Below, piece after piece: positions 7,430-13,954 of a DNA stretch of 35,114 bases. Location of the stretch: positions 1 through 35,114 of the forward strand of contig DVGB01000030.1 in NCBI GenBank assembly GCA_018712955.1. Reading direction: 5' to 3'. The number at the start of each line of letters is the position of its first letter. The first letter of the stretch is position 1. Both the position numbers and the translations under genes were made by a program. The DNA comes from Candidatus Aveggerthella stercoripullorum. Its GTDB lineage: Bacteria; Actinomycetota; Coriobacteriia; Coriobacteriales; Eggerthellaceae. The notes under the pieces were generated by a model. That model was given only the letters and a program-made list of their open reading frames with translations, searched no databases and was not told the origin of the DNA.

Positions 7430-8491
7430 ATGAAGATCAACCATGCCATCTTGCACGTGCTGGACTTCACGTCCTGTGTGCACGTGTTCGCTGAAGAAGA
7501 GATGGACCCTGCGGGGAAAATGGCGAAAGGCTTCGTGGCAAAGCACGTCGGCAAGGCGCTTTCCAGCATCGACAATAAGCGCGGGACATTCGCGCCGGAC
7601 AGTGGTTTTGCCGAAGAACTGCAGGCGTATGCGCGCGGTGAGCTCGGCTTCGTCGACTTGTCCGCCCAGATAGCCGCGTTCGTCGGCGAGGAGCTCGGGC
7701 GCGCGGACAAGGCAGAGTCGACCGATGTGCTCGTGGTCGATTTCGAACAGGAAGAGGAGCGCCTGGCGGGCGAGTTGGACGAATCCCAGGCGGAAGCGGC
7801 GTACCGTGGCCGTGCGCGCCGCTCTTTCGCGATCATGCTGCTCGAGAGCAAGCAGGCGTACATGCACGAGGTCAAGCGCGGTGACTCGGGGCTGCAGCAG
7901 TGCGAAGTCGCACGTCATCACGCAATCTTGCCGAACCCTTCCCAAAAGGTCGCGTCCTATGCGCTCGTGGACATGCGCTCGCTCGCTGTCCAGTTCAGCG
8001 ACAAACCGCGCAAGATTGCAGGGGAGGAGCGCTGGCTCATCCCCGACGGCCTGCTCCAGTGCTCTATGCAAGCTTCCAGCAAAGAGACCATTCAGACGGT
8101 TGCCCGCATTGTGGAAGACGTCGCAGAAGAGTACGGTGCGAACACGGCGACGGCGCTTTCCAGGGCGAAGGCGTATGTCTCCGAAAACGTGTCAGAGTTC
8201 GAGGAGATCGTGCCTGAAGAGCTGGGGCGCGAAGTGTTTGGCGAGGGCACGCCGTTGCTCGACCGCTATGAAGCTGCCGTGGCGGAGGAAGCGCTGCCTG
8301 CGCGCATTGCCGTCGAGAGGGAGGCTGCAAAGCGCGTAGCGCGCAATCACAAGATTCGCACTGACACGGGCATCGAGATTACGTTTCCGGCGGAATACGG
8401 CCGCAACCCTGATTTTATCGAGTTTGTAAGCGGTCCTGACGGCAAGATTTCTATCGAGCTCAAGAATATCTCCCACATCGAGAATCGGTAG
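7430..8491 (+). CDS. Nucleoid-associated protein, NdpA/YejK (37-kDa) family
   Basis: The N-terminus (MKINHAILHVLDF) and overall pattern match the NA37/NdpA family of nucleoid-associated proteins, of which E. coli YejK is the known member; these bind the chromosome, but their role is poorly defined. It is 353 aa, near the family size of about 335-350. The sequence is acidic and mixed alpha/beta with no membrane segment. Other family-like parts are DVLVVDFEQEEERLAG, the central QVARHHAILPNP-like stretch, and the C-terminal GIEITFPAEYG...ISIELKNI. ATG 7430 is preceded by GAAAGGGAG (7417-7425); upstream in-frame sequence runs back into the aquaporin gene and is not coding. The family call rests on recognition of the pattern, not on a search. 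Confidence 0.72.
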   Translation: MKINHAILHVLDFTSCVHVFAEEEMDPAGKMAKGFVAKHVGKALSSIDNKRGTFAPDSGFAEELQAYARGELGFVDLSAQIAAFVGEELGRADKAESTDVLVVDFEQEEERLAGELDESQAEAAYRGRARRSFAIMLLESKQAYMHEVKRGDSGLQQCEVARHHAILPNPSQKVASYALVDMRSLAVQFSDKPRKIAGEERWLIPDGLLQCSMQASSKETIQTVARIVEDVAEEYGANTATALSRAKAYVSENVSEFEEIVPEELGREVFGEGTPLLDRYEAAVAEEALPARIAVEREAAKRVARNHKIRTDTGIEITFPAEYGRNPDFIEFVSGPDGKISIELKNISHIENR

Positions 8492-8680
8492 GCGCGGAGT
8501 GCGCGCCGACGCTGTGTCCTCGGTGTGAAAGGGCGAAGGATATTGACGGGAAGTTCGTCGGTCCCTGCGGGGTATTGCGCTACCATACGACGGACATTGC
8601 TCCTGTAGCCTCCGCTGCGCTTCGTCGGCATGCCCGCCAGAGCGAAGTCGGCGGAGGCTTTGACCGAAAGCCTGAAAGCT
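8492..8680 (+). promoter_or_regulatory. Leader of the DUF2797-like gene with hairpins and candidate -10
   Basis: A short GC hairpin at 8491-8507 (GGCGCG with CGCGCC) follows the NdpA-like stop. A TACCAT box at 8584-8589 is a possible -10. Downstream, AGCCTCCGC (8607-8615) pairs with GCGGAGGCT (8651-8659), enclosing inner pairings CTTCG/CGAAG, and ends in TTT. This could be a terminator for the upstream gene or a leader structure for the next. Confidence 0.4.
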
Positions 8681-9577
8681 ATGACCCGATTCAAGCCTGA
8701 CCACGAAATCGTTCTTGCCGGATTCGGCTACGCCGACGACGGTCCTCATTTGGTGCTGAACGACATCGACGAAGCAAAGCGGTATGTGTTTCCCGTCCTC
8801 GGCCGTACGTTCTCCCTGAGGCGCCTGCAGAAACGCTACTGCACCGGGCCTTTCGACCTGAAGACGTTCGAGGCGCGGTGCTGTCCGAACAAGGTCGAGC
8901 TACTGCCGGACATGAAGGAAACGCAGTGTCCGGCATGCATCGAGGAGACTGGATTCAATCCGTCGTTCTATTTTGCAACCACCATTTCGCCACAGCAGCG
9001 GGCCTACAACCTGACGCCGCATTTCGTGTACATGGCCTATTTCGCGCCAGGGTTTGTCAAAGTGGGGATTTCGTCCGAGACGCGCGGCGTCGAGCGACTG
9101 CTTGAGCAGGGGGCGCGTGCTGCCTGCGTGATCGGACGATTCGAGAATGCCGATGCCGCACGAGAACTGGAGGCACGCCTGTGCGCCGAAGAGGACATCT
9201 ACGAGACCATGCGCGCGTCGAAGAAGTGCGACTTGCTGGTGGAGGTGCCCTACCGTTTCGAGGAGGGAGCAAGCGCCCTGCGCGCGACTGCCGAAGCGCA
9301 TGATGTTGCGATTCTCGAAGGGCCGTTCGACCTTTCTCCCTACTATTTCGGCGGGCCTTCACCAAGCGTTGACGAGATGACGCTGCCGCAGGACGACGCG
9401 GACGGGGTGTGCGCAGGGCGTTGCGTGGGCATGGTCGGAGCCGACCTTGTGTTCCGCCAGAAGGAGATGAACTTCGTGACGCTGGTCAAAGAGTGGGAAT
9501 CCCACGTGGTCGAACTGTATGTGAACGAAGTCGTTCATGAGTACGCTTACGAACCTGCCCAGATGATGCTGCTTTAG
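8681..9577 (+). CDS. DUF2797-like zinc-site protein of unknown function
   Basis: Resembles the DUF2797 family; function unknown. From ATG 8681 it is 298 aa. Four conserved-looking cysteine positions, RYC, RCCP and QCPAC (about residues 48-90), could form a zinc site. A central segment (VYMAYFAPGFVKVGIS, then VERLLEQGARAA) resembles the GIY-YIG-like core seen in DUF2797 and T5orf172-type proteins, but a catalytic role is only inference. The frame is open to an ATG at 8630, but that ATG lies in the loop of the 8607-8659 hairpin and has no ribosome binding site, while GAAAG at 8665-8669 or 8672-8676 precedes 8681. A hairpin without a T-run follows the stop. Confidence 0.65.
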   Translation: MTRFKPDHEIVLAGFGYADDGPHLVLNDIDEAKRYVFPVLGRTFSLRRLQKRYCTGPFDLKTFEARCCPNKVELLPDMKETQCPACIEETGFNPSFYFATTISPQQRAYNLTPHFVYMAYFAPGFVKVGISSETRGVERLLEQGARAACVIGRFENADAARELEARLCAEEDIYETMRASKKCDLLVEVPYRFEEGASALRATAEAHDVAILEGPFDLSPYYFGGPSPSVDEMTLPQDDADGVCAGRCVGMVGADLVFRQKEMNFVTLVKEWESHVVELYVNEVVHEYAYEPAQMMLL

Positions 9578-9592
9578 AAAGCACAGGGGCAG

Positions 9593-9620
9593 GGCGGCAG
9601 ACGTTTTGTCGTCTGCCGCC
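9593..9620 (+). terminator. Hairpin after the DUF2797-like gene
   Basis: A perfect 11-bp stem (9593-9603 with 9610-9620, GGCGGCAGACG and its complement) around the loop TTTTGT, starting 16 bases after the stop. There is no T-run on either strand, so it may stop transcription weakly or protect the RNA end. Confidence 0.5.
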
Positions 9621-9740
9621 GGACTCAAAGACTCCAGGCTGTCCGTCGGAAAGACGCGCGTGCTCCGGCAAGCGTTCTGTGTGCTGTAGGTAATGAATTG
9701 GCAAACTTTTCGCGGTGCGCTTTCGGGGCATACGCGCGTT

Positions 9741-9749
9741 TGTTAGCAT
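9741..9749 (+). promoter_or_regulatory. Extended -10 promoter upstream of the acetyltransferase
   Basis: TGTTAGCAT fits the TGNTANNNT form. It would start transcription near 9756, leaving an unusually long leader before the GTG at 9963. No -35 is apparent. Confidence 0.45.
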
Positions 9750-9789
9750 AGGCGGGCATCGTTCCAGGGCGTTTTCGACGAATTTCAGG

Positions 9790-9966
9790 ATGCATGCCTT
9801 TGACGGTTTCCGAGGAGTGCATGCACGGCGACCGCCAAAGTGCTTTGAGGAGACGACGCGCGCGTGCAGCCGACTGCGCGAAGGCGGCATTTCCAACAGA
9901 CGACTGGAGCGCAACGGAGGCGAGAGGGTCTGTCCGTGCGGGACTGGCCAAGAGGAGCATACGTGA
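9790..9966 (+). CDS. Doubtful small frame overlapping the acetyltransferase start
   Basis: A 58-codon frame from ATG 9790 ends in TGA at 9964-9966, overlapping the acetyltransferase GTG in the four-base GTGA arrangement common for coupled genes. It contains a CPCG motif near its end. Against it: no good ribosome binding site, several codons scarce in neighbouring genes (CGA, AGA, AGG), and no recognisable family. It may be a leader frame or chance. Confidence 0.22.
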   Translation: MHAFDGFRGVHARRPPKCFEETTRACSRLREGGISNRRLERNGGERVCPCGTGQEEHT

Positions 9967-10589
9967 ACACATTCCAGAGCATTCTTGGGAGCGACGGGGA
10001 TTTGACCCTGCGTTTTGCCACGTTGGAGGACGCCGAAGCGCTGCTCGAGATCTATGCGCCCTACATCAGCCAGCCGGTGACCTTCGAGTACGAAGTGCCG
10101 CCTCTGGAAGAATTCCGCCATCGCATTATCGAGCGCATCGCGTTCTATCCCTACCTGGTCATGGAGGCGGACGGCTCCCCGGTGGGCTATGCCTACGCCA
10201 GCCGCTACAAAGCGCGGCCGGGGTATCAGTGGGACGTGGAGCTCTCCGTCTATGTGGACCAGAACTGCCGCGGGCGTGGGGTCGGCCGCAAGCTATACGC
10301 GGCTCTGCTGACGCTGCTCAAGATGCAAGGCGTGCGCAATGCGTTCGGTATTGTGTCCATGCCGAATGTCGGCAGCATGCATCTGCACCGGAAGATGGGA
10401 TTCCGCGTCGTGGGTATTCAATACCGTGCAGGGTACAAGTGCGGGGAGTGGCACGACGTGCTCATTTTCCAGAAGGAGATGGGCGACTTCGATGCCGAAC
10501 CGCAGCCGATCATTCCCGTTGCCGCCTTCGAGCCGAGCACGATTGAAAGCGTTTTGAAGGGCGCTCTCGACGGCTCCTTGAAGGTGTAG
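9963..10589 (+). CDS. GNAT N-acetyltransferase, phosphinothricin acetyltransferase (PAT/MnaT) type
   Basis: Acetyl-CoA dependent N-acetyltransferase. The protein is 208 aa. The N-terminal pattern (LRFATLEDAEALLEIYAPYI, then VTFEYEVPPLEEF) matches the PAT/YncA group, which acetylates methionine sulfoximine, methionine sulfone or phosphinothricin. The acetyl-CoA loop is CRGRGVGRKLY, and the C-terminal NVGSMHLHRKMGFRVVG is also typical. GTG 9963 is used because AGGAG (9953-9957) lies 5 bases before it and the family homology begins just after; no ATG fits. A C-terminal extension of about 35 residues follows the usual end of the fold. The natural substrate cannot be read from sequence. Confidence 0.85.
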   Translation: MNTFQSILGSDGDLTLRFATLEDAEALLEIYAPYISQPVTFEYEVPPLEEFRHRIIERIAFYPYLVMEADGSPVGYAYASRYKARPGYQWDVELSVYVDQNCRGRGVGRKLYAALLTLLKMQGVRNAFGIVSMPNVGSMHLHRKMGFRVVGIQYRAGYKCGEWHDVLIFQKEMGDFDAEPQPIIPVAAFEPSTIESVLKGALDGSLKV

Positions 10590-10604
10590 CGGCGCAGCGT
10601 CCGG

Positions 10605-10610
10605 TATAGC
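10605..10610 (+). promoter_or_regulatory. Weak -10 candidate for nfo
   Basis: TATAGC in the gap after the acetyltransferase, 95 bases before the nfo start. It matches 4 of 6 consensus positions, with no TG extension and no -35. nfo may instead be read through from the acetyltransferase gene. Confidence 0.25.
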
Positions 10611-10705
10611 ACGGAGGCTGCGAAAAGCCGCTGTTGCCTTTCACCTCTCGTACGCACGCAAATCCAAACGACGCGTGCCTGAACTTTTCCACGAAAGCAT
10701 TCCTT

Positions 10706-11545
10706 ATGAGCGATCTGACCATCGGGTGCCACCTTTCCAGTGCCAAAGGCTTTGCTGCCATGGCGAAGACCGCCGAGTCCATCGGTGCGAACACTTTCCA
10801 GTTCTTCACGCGCAATCCGCGCGGTGGCAAGGCGAAAGCCCTCGATCCGGACGACATTGCTGCGTTTCGAGATTATGCTGGCAGAATCGGCATAACCGTG
10901 TTCTTGGCGCATGCGCCCTATACCCTCAATCCTGCTGCTGCCGACGAGCGCGTGCAGGAGTTCGCACGCGCGACGTTTGCGGACGACCTTGCGCGCATGG
11001 AGGCAACGCCCGGCCAATACTACAACTTCCATCCGGGCAGCCACGTGAAGCAAGGCGTCGAGACGGGAATCGAAAAGATCGCTGCGGTGCTCAACGAAGT
11101 GCTGCGCCCTGAGCAGACCACGACAGTCCTGCTCGAAACCATGGCAGGCAAGGGTACCGAAATCGGCCGCTCGTTCGAGGAGCTGGCGGCGATTATCGAG
11201 CGCACGGAGCTTTCCGACCGGATGGGGGTATGCCTTGACACCTGTCACGTATGGGATGCAGGCTACGATATCGTGCATGACCTTGACGGCGTGCTCGAGT
11301 CGTTCGATCGCTCGGTGGGGCTGGACCGTCTGAAGGCGATCCACCTGAACGACAGCCTGAACGAGCGCGGTGCGCGCAAAGACCGCCATGCGCGCATTGG
11401 CGAAGGCCGTATTGGGTTTGCGGCCCTTTCTGCGGTGACCAAACATCCGGCCTTGCGCCATCTGCCGTTTTTTCTCGAGACTCCCAACGAGTTGCCAGGC
11501 TATGCTGACGAGATCGCCCGCCTGAGAGAGGCGTGGCGCGCGTAA
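10706..11545 (+). CDS. nfo: Endonuclease IV (AP endonuclease, family 2)
   Basis: Cleaves DNA 5' of abasic sites in base excision repair using a trinuclear zinc centre in a TIM barrel. The 279-aa length equals that of E. coli Nfo. All metal ligands are present in order: H69 (AHAPY), H109 (NFHPGS), E144 (LLETMAGKG), D178 and H181 ([10 protein letters not shown]), H213 (IHLND), D226 and H228 ([10 protein letters not shown]), E258 (FLETP). ATG 10706 begins the conserved [11 protein letters not shown]; the in-frame upstream extension is not conserved. The ribosome binding site is weak (GAAAG at 10693-10697). It is the second DNA-repair gene here besides recQ and uvrB, with no shared operon. Confidence 0.95.
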   Translation: MSDLTIGCHLSSAKGFAAMAKTAESIGANTFQFFTRNPRGGKAKALDPDDIAAFRDYAGRIGITVFLAHAPYTLNPAAADERVQEFARATFADDLARMEATPGQYYNFHPGSHVKQGVETGIEKIAAVLNEVLRPEQTTTVLLETMAGKGTEIGRSFEELAAIIERTELSDRMGVCLDTCHVWDAGYDIVHDLDGVLESFDRSVGLDRLKAIHLNDSLNERGARKDRHARIGEGRIGFAALSAVTKHPALRHLPFFLETPNELPGYADEIARLREAWRA

Positions 11546-11642
11546 GCGCAGGGTCGGGGCTGAAGTTTCGCTCGCGGCAAAGGTGCCGTGCGCAGGCCGC
11601 GCCGCGTCTTTGCCCGCAGTCCGGTCGAAGGGTCGGATGCGG

Positions 11643-11648
11643 TATGAT
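11643..11648 (+). promoter_or_regulatory. Candidate -10 for the four-helix membrane protein gene
   Basis: TATGAT lies 79 bases before ATG 11728 in the nfo downstream gap. There is no clear -35 and no TG extension. Confidence 0.35.
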
Positions 11649-11727
11649 GAGGTTCGCGCGCAGTTTCCGGACGTAGCTGCGCGCATGCGCAAAGCGCGTT
11701 CGCCTCGAAGCAGACGAAAGGAAGGGC

Positions 11728-12195
11728 ATGAGCTCGAAACAGCACAAAGGCAGCGGTAAGCAGAAACTCGTTTCCGTTTCGGTGCGCGACCTGCAGGCGC
11801 TCTTGGTCGTGTCCGTTGCGACCCTTGCCGCCGCTATTCTGATGCTCGTGTTGACGGGTGCCGCGCTCCAGTCCATCGACACGGGCGCCGGGCTTTCTTG
11901 GCTGCGGCTTTTCACGCCTGTCGGGAGCATTATGGACTTGCTGCTCGTGCTGTTCGGCGCCATTTTGCTGCTCGCTCTGGGCATCTTGGGCTATTTCGTG
12001 TCGAAGGTTCCTTCTCGCATCGTGCCGTTCTTCTGGCTGAGCATGCTTACCATCGCATTCGAGGGCGCGGATTTCTTCGGACGTCTGGCGCTCGGCGTCT
12101 CTTGGCTTAATATCGTAGGATTCGTTCTGGCACTGGGATGCTTTGTGTGCGCCTTGCGCTTGCGCAAGCAGCTGATCATCCGCTCGGACCAGTAG
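11728..12195 (+). CDS. Unknown membrane protein with four predicted spans
   Basis: Not recognised. The protein is 155 aa: a basic, Lys/Ser-rich N-terminus (about residues 1-18), then four hydrophobic segments at roughly 25-50, 65-92, 98-118 and 125-145, and a short Lys/Arg-containing tail. The positive residues at both ends suggest that both termini are cytoplasmic. GAAAGGAAGGG (11716-11726) supports ATG 11728. No active-site motif is visible. It has its own short upstream gap with a possible -10 and is followed by 155 bases before the PHP gene, so no operon partner can be named. Confidence 0.7.
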   Translation: MSSKQHKGSGKQKLVSVSVRDLQALLVVSVATLAAAILMLVLTGAALQSIDTGAGLSWLRLFTPVGSIMDLLLVLFGAILLLALGILGYFVSKVPSRIVPFFWLSMLTIAFEGADFFGRLALGVSWLNIVGFVLALGCFVCALRLRKQLIIRSDQ

Positions 12196-12350
12196 ACCAG
12201 TAGTTTTCCTAGAGCCTGCGGCGACAGACCGCTGCGTGCAGGGGAGCGTGCCGTGGGCGTGCGCTGCGGGGAAGGGTGGACGTTTGTCGTCTGGCGCTTT
12301 CGCGCGCTAAGGCCGTCGGGGCGAACTGCACGACGGTGAGAGGAGGTCCG

Positions 12351-13211
12351 ATGAACCAGGCGATGCTGTTTGAGCTCTTAGGGGTGCACGGAGGGGTTTC
12401 TTTCAGCGCGGACTTGCACGCCCATTCGACCGTCTCCGACGGGTCGGAGACGGCAGAGCAGCTGGTTTCTCGTGCAGCAGGCGCGGGCATCACGCACCTT
12501 GCCTTCACCAATCACGACACAACGCGCGGTATTGCGGCGGCTCAGCGCGCAGGGCGCGCGGTCGGCGTGACCGTTGTGGGGGGCATCGAAGTGTCGGCGT
12601 ACGATTTCCGGCGCGGTCGCAAAGTTCATATTCTCGGACTGGGACTGCACGAAGGATCGCCCGCTGTCGAACGTCTGTGCCGCCCGCTTCTGCAACGACG
12701 CGACGAGAATTCTCGTTGGCAGCTTTCGCGCCTTTTGGAGGCGGGCTACCGTATTGACGTCGAGCGTGTCGAGCACCTTGCGGCTGCTTCCGCCTGTTTG
12801 TACAAACAACATATCATGGCGGGATTAGTGGACGAGCCCTGCACAAGCCCAGCCTGGCAGCGACTTTATCGCCGCCTGTTCAAGGGGGAAGGCATTGCGT
12901 CACGCGATATCGCGTACGTGGATGCCCGCGATGCGGTGGAGGCCATCGTGCGCGACGGGGGATGTGCAGTCTTGGCGCATCCCGGCCAGACGAAAAGCTA
13001 TGAGCTTGTTCCGGAGCTTGTGGAGGCGGGTTTGACCGGCATCGAGCGCTTGCACCCTGACCATAGCGAAGCGGACCACGATCGCTGCTTCAACCTGGCG
13101 CAACGGTTCGGCCTGTTCTGCACGGGCGGCTCTGACTACCACGGGACTTTCGGGCGCTCGCCTTCGCTCGGCTGTTGTCGCATAGAAGGGAGCGTGCCAT
13201 GGAACGACTGA
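12351..13211 (+). CDS. PHP-domain metal-dependent phosphoesterase (YciV/TrpH-like)
   Basis: Trinuclear-metal PHP phosphoesterase. Characterised relatives hydrolyse 3',5'-nucleoside bisphosphates or trim RNA 5' ends (RNase AM, YciV). It is 286 aa. Ligand motifs occur in order: DLHAHSTVSDGS (H23, H25), TNHDT (H55, D56), GIEVSA (E80), LAHPGQ (H210) and GSDYHG (D262, H264). ATG 12351 is set by a strong AGGAGGT (12341-12347), 3 bases upstream. Its last 13 bases overlap the next gene, which suggests co-translation. The exact substrate is not determined. Confidence 0.88.
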   Translation: MNQAMLFELLGVHGGVSFSADLHAHSTVSDGSETAEQLVSRAAGAGITHLAFTNHDTTRGIAAAQRAGRAVGVTVVGGIEVSAYDFRRGRKVHILGLGLHEGSPAVERLCRPLLQRRDENSRWQLSRLLEAGYRIDVERVEHLAAASACLYKQHIMAGLVDEPCTSPAWQRLYRRLFKGEGIASRDIAYVDARDAVEAIVRDGGCAVLAHPGQTKSYELVPELVEAGLTGIERLHPDHSEADHDRCFNLAQRFGLFCTGGSDYHGTFGRSPSLGCCRIEGSVPWND

Positions 13212-13489
13212 CCAAAAAGCTTGCGAACGGGTCGTATGCGGTCGAAGGTTCGGCAATTGCAGTGGGCGAAGACGGTCTTGCGTACGGGGAGGCGGTCGAC
13301 CGGTTGGCCCATTACGAGAACGTGCGCGAAACGCTGGCATCTCGAATCGCGGAACTCGAAGCGCGCCTAGAGCCCCTCAAGGCGTCCGGGCGTGCTCGCA
13401 GTGCGACCGCGCAACAGTTGACGGCGCAGAAGCTTGCCCTTTCCAGCACGCTTTCCCTTATGGAGTCGGTTGAGCGATCGGCTCGCTAG
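13199..13489 (+). CDS. Small protein with a coiled coil, overlapping the PHP gene
   Basis: A 96-aa protein of unknown function. The N-terminal part (ERLTKKLANGSYAV, then GEAVDRLAHYENV) resembles small proteins common in Gram-positive phages and their hosts that carry an A(V/I)DRLAxYE motif. Residues about 45-60 (ASRIAELEARLEPL) and 67-92 look like a coiled coil. ATG 13199 is preceded by GAAGGGAG (13187-13194) and overlaps the end of the PHP gene by 13 bases. An in-frame earlier start at 13175 lacks a ribosome binding site. The coupling suggests a partner role for the PHP protein, which is inference only. Confidence 0.68.
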   Translation: MERLTKKLANGSYAVEGSAIAVGEDGLAYGEAVDRLAHYENVRETLASRIAELEARLEPLKASGRARSATAQQLTAQKLALSSTLSLMESVERSAR

Positions 13490-13572
13490 TCCTTTTGCCG
13501 CCGGACGTTGGTCGCCTCCACACCGTTCGATTGCCCCCGTTGTTTTCGGCATAACACGTAAACTCAAATAAT

Positions 13573-13586
13573 TAACCTCTGGTAAC
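13573..13586. promoter_or_regulatory. AT-rich imperfect dyad upstream of feoA (iron-regulator site candidate)
   Basis: TTAACC-TC-TGGTAA is an imperfect dyad just upstream of the feoA -10, within an AT-rich patch (about 13548-13592) unusual for this genome. DtxR/IdeR-type boxes are TTAGG-centred dyads and would fit iron control of feoAB, but this match is poor. Confidence 0.22.
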
Positions 13587-13592
13587 ATTCTC

Positions 13593-13601
13593 TGCTATAG
13601 T
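13593..13601 (+). promoter_or_regulatory. Extended -10 promoter for feoAB
   Basis: TGCTATAGT, an extended -10, lies 74 bases upstream of the feoA ATG. Confidence 0.6.
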
Positions 13602-13675
13602 ATGAGGCCGAAAAACGAGGTGTGGCGCCCTTGCCCTGAAAGGATGCAAAGAGCGTCGAAGATTCGAGAGGGCTT

Positions 13676-13954
13676 ATGGCGGCAAGTCGGATGACATTGG
13701 ACAAGGCGGGCATCGGCGGGCGCTATCGCGTGGAAGACATGCAGCTTCCGACAGCGGTGGAAAAGCGCCTGGAAGCGCTGGGCATGACGCATGGCGCGCT
13801 CATCGAGGTGCTCAACGGCAAGGGCAAAGGGACGGTCATCGTGCGCGTGCGGGGCACGCGTTTTGCCCTCGGCCGCGCTCTTTCGTCCGGCATTTCGGTC
13901 AGCGCGGAAGCGGGAAGCGGCGCGTTGGCGAGCGTGGAAGGAGCGGTGCGGTGA
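13676..13954 (+). CDS. feoA: Ferrous iron transport protein A
   Basis: Small cytoplasmic SH3-like partner of FeoB, needed for Fe(II) uptake. It is 92 aa. The FeoA pattern is visible: GIGGRYRVEDMQLPTAVEKRLEALGM-THGALIEVLN, then a beta-rich end with VRGTRFALGRALSSGISV. ATG 13676 follows GAGAGGG (13667-13673) closely. Its stop overlaps the feoB start as GTGA (13951-13954), indicating translational coupling. The 14-residue tail after the fold is Ala/Gly-rich and looks dispensable. Regulation is probably by iron through the site near 13573, which is weakly supported. Confidence 0.9.
   Translation: MAASRMTLDKAGIGGRYRVEDMQLPTAVEKRLEALGMTHGALIEVLNGKGKGTVIVRVRGTRFALGRALSSGISVSAEAGSGALASVEGAVR

Larger units (their letters stand above)
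9578..9962. other. Gene-poor stretch before the acetyltransferase gene
   Basis: A 385-base gap. It holds the hairpin at 9593-9620, an extended -10 box at 9741-9749 and a leader of about 210 nt. The leader contains a weak small frame (9790-9966) and two copies of TGCATGC (9791-9797 and 9818-9824, the second inside the palindrome GTGCATGCAC, 9817-9826). I see nothing else that is clear. Confidence 0.5.
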
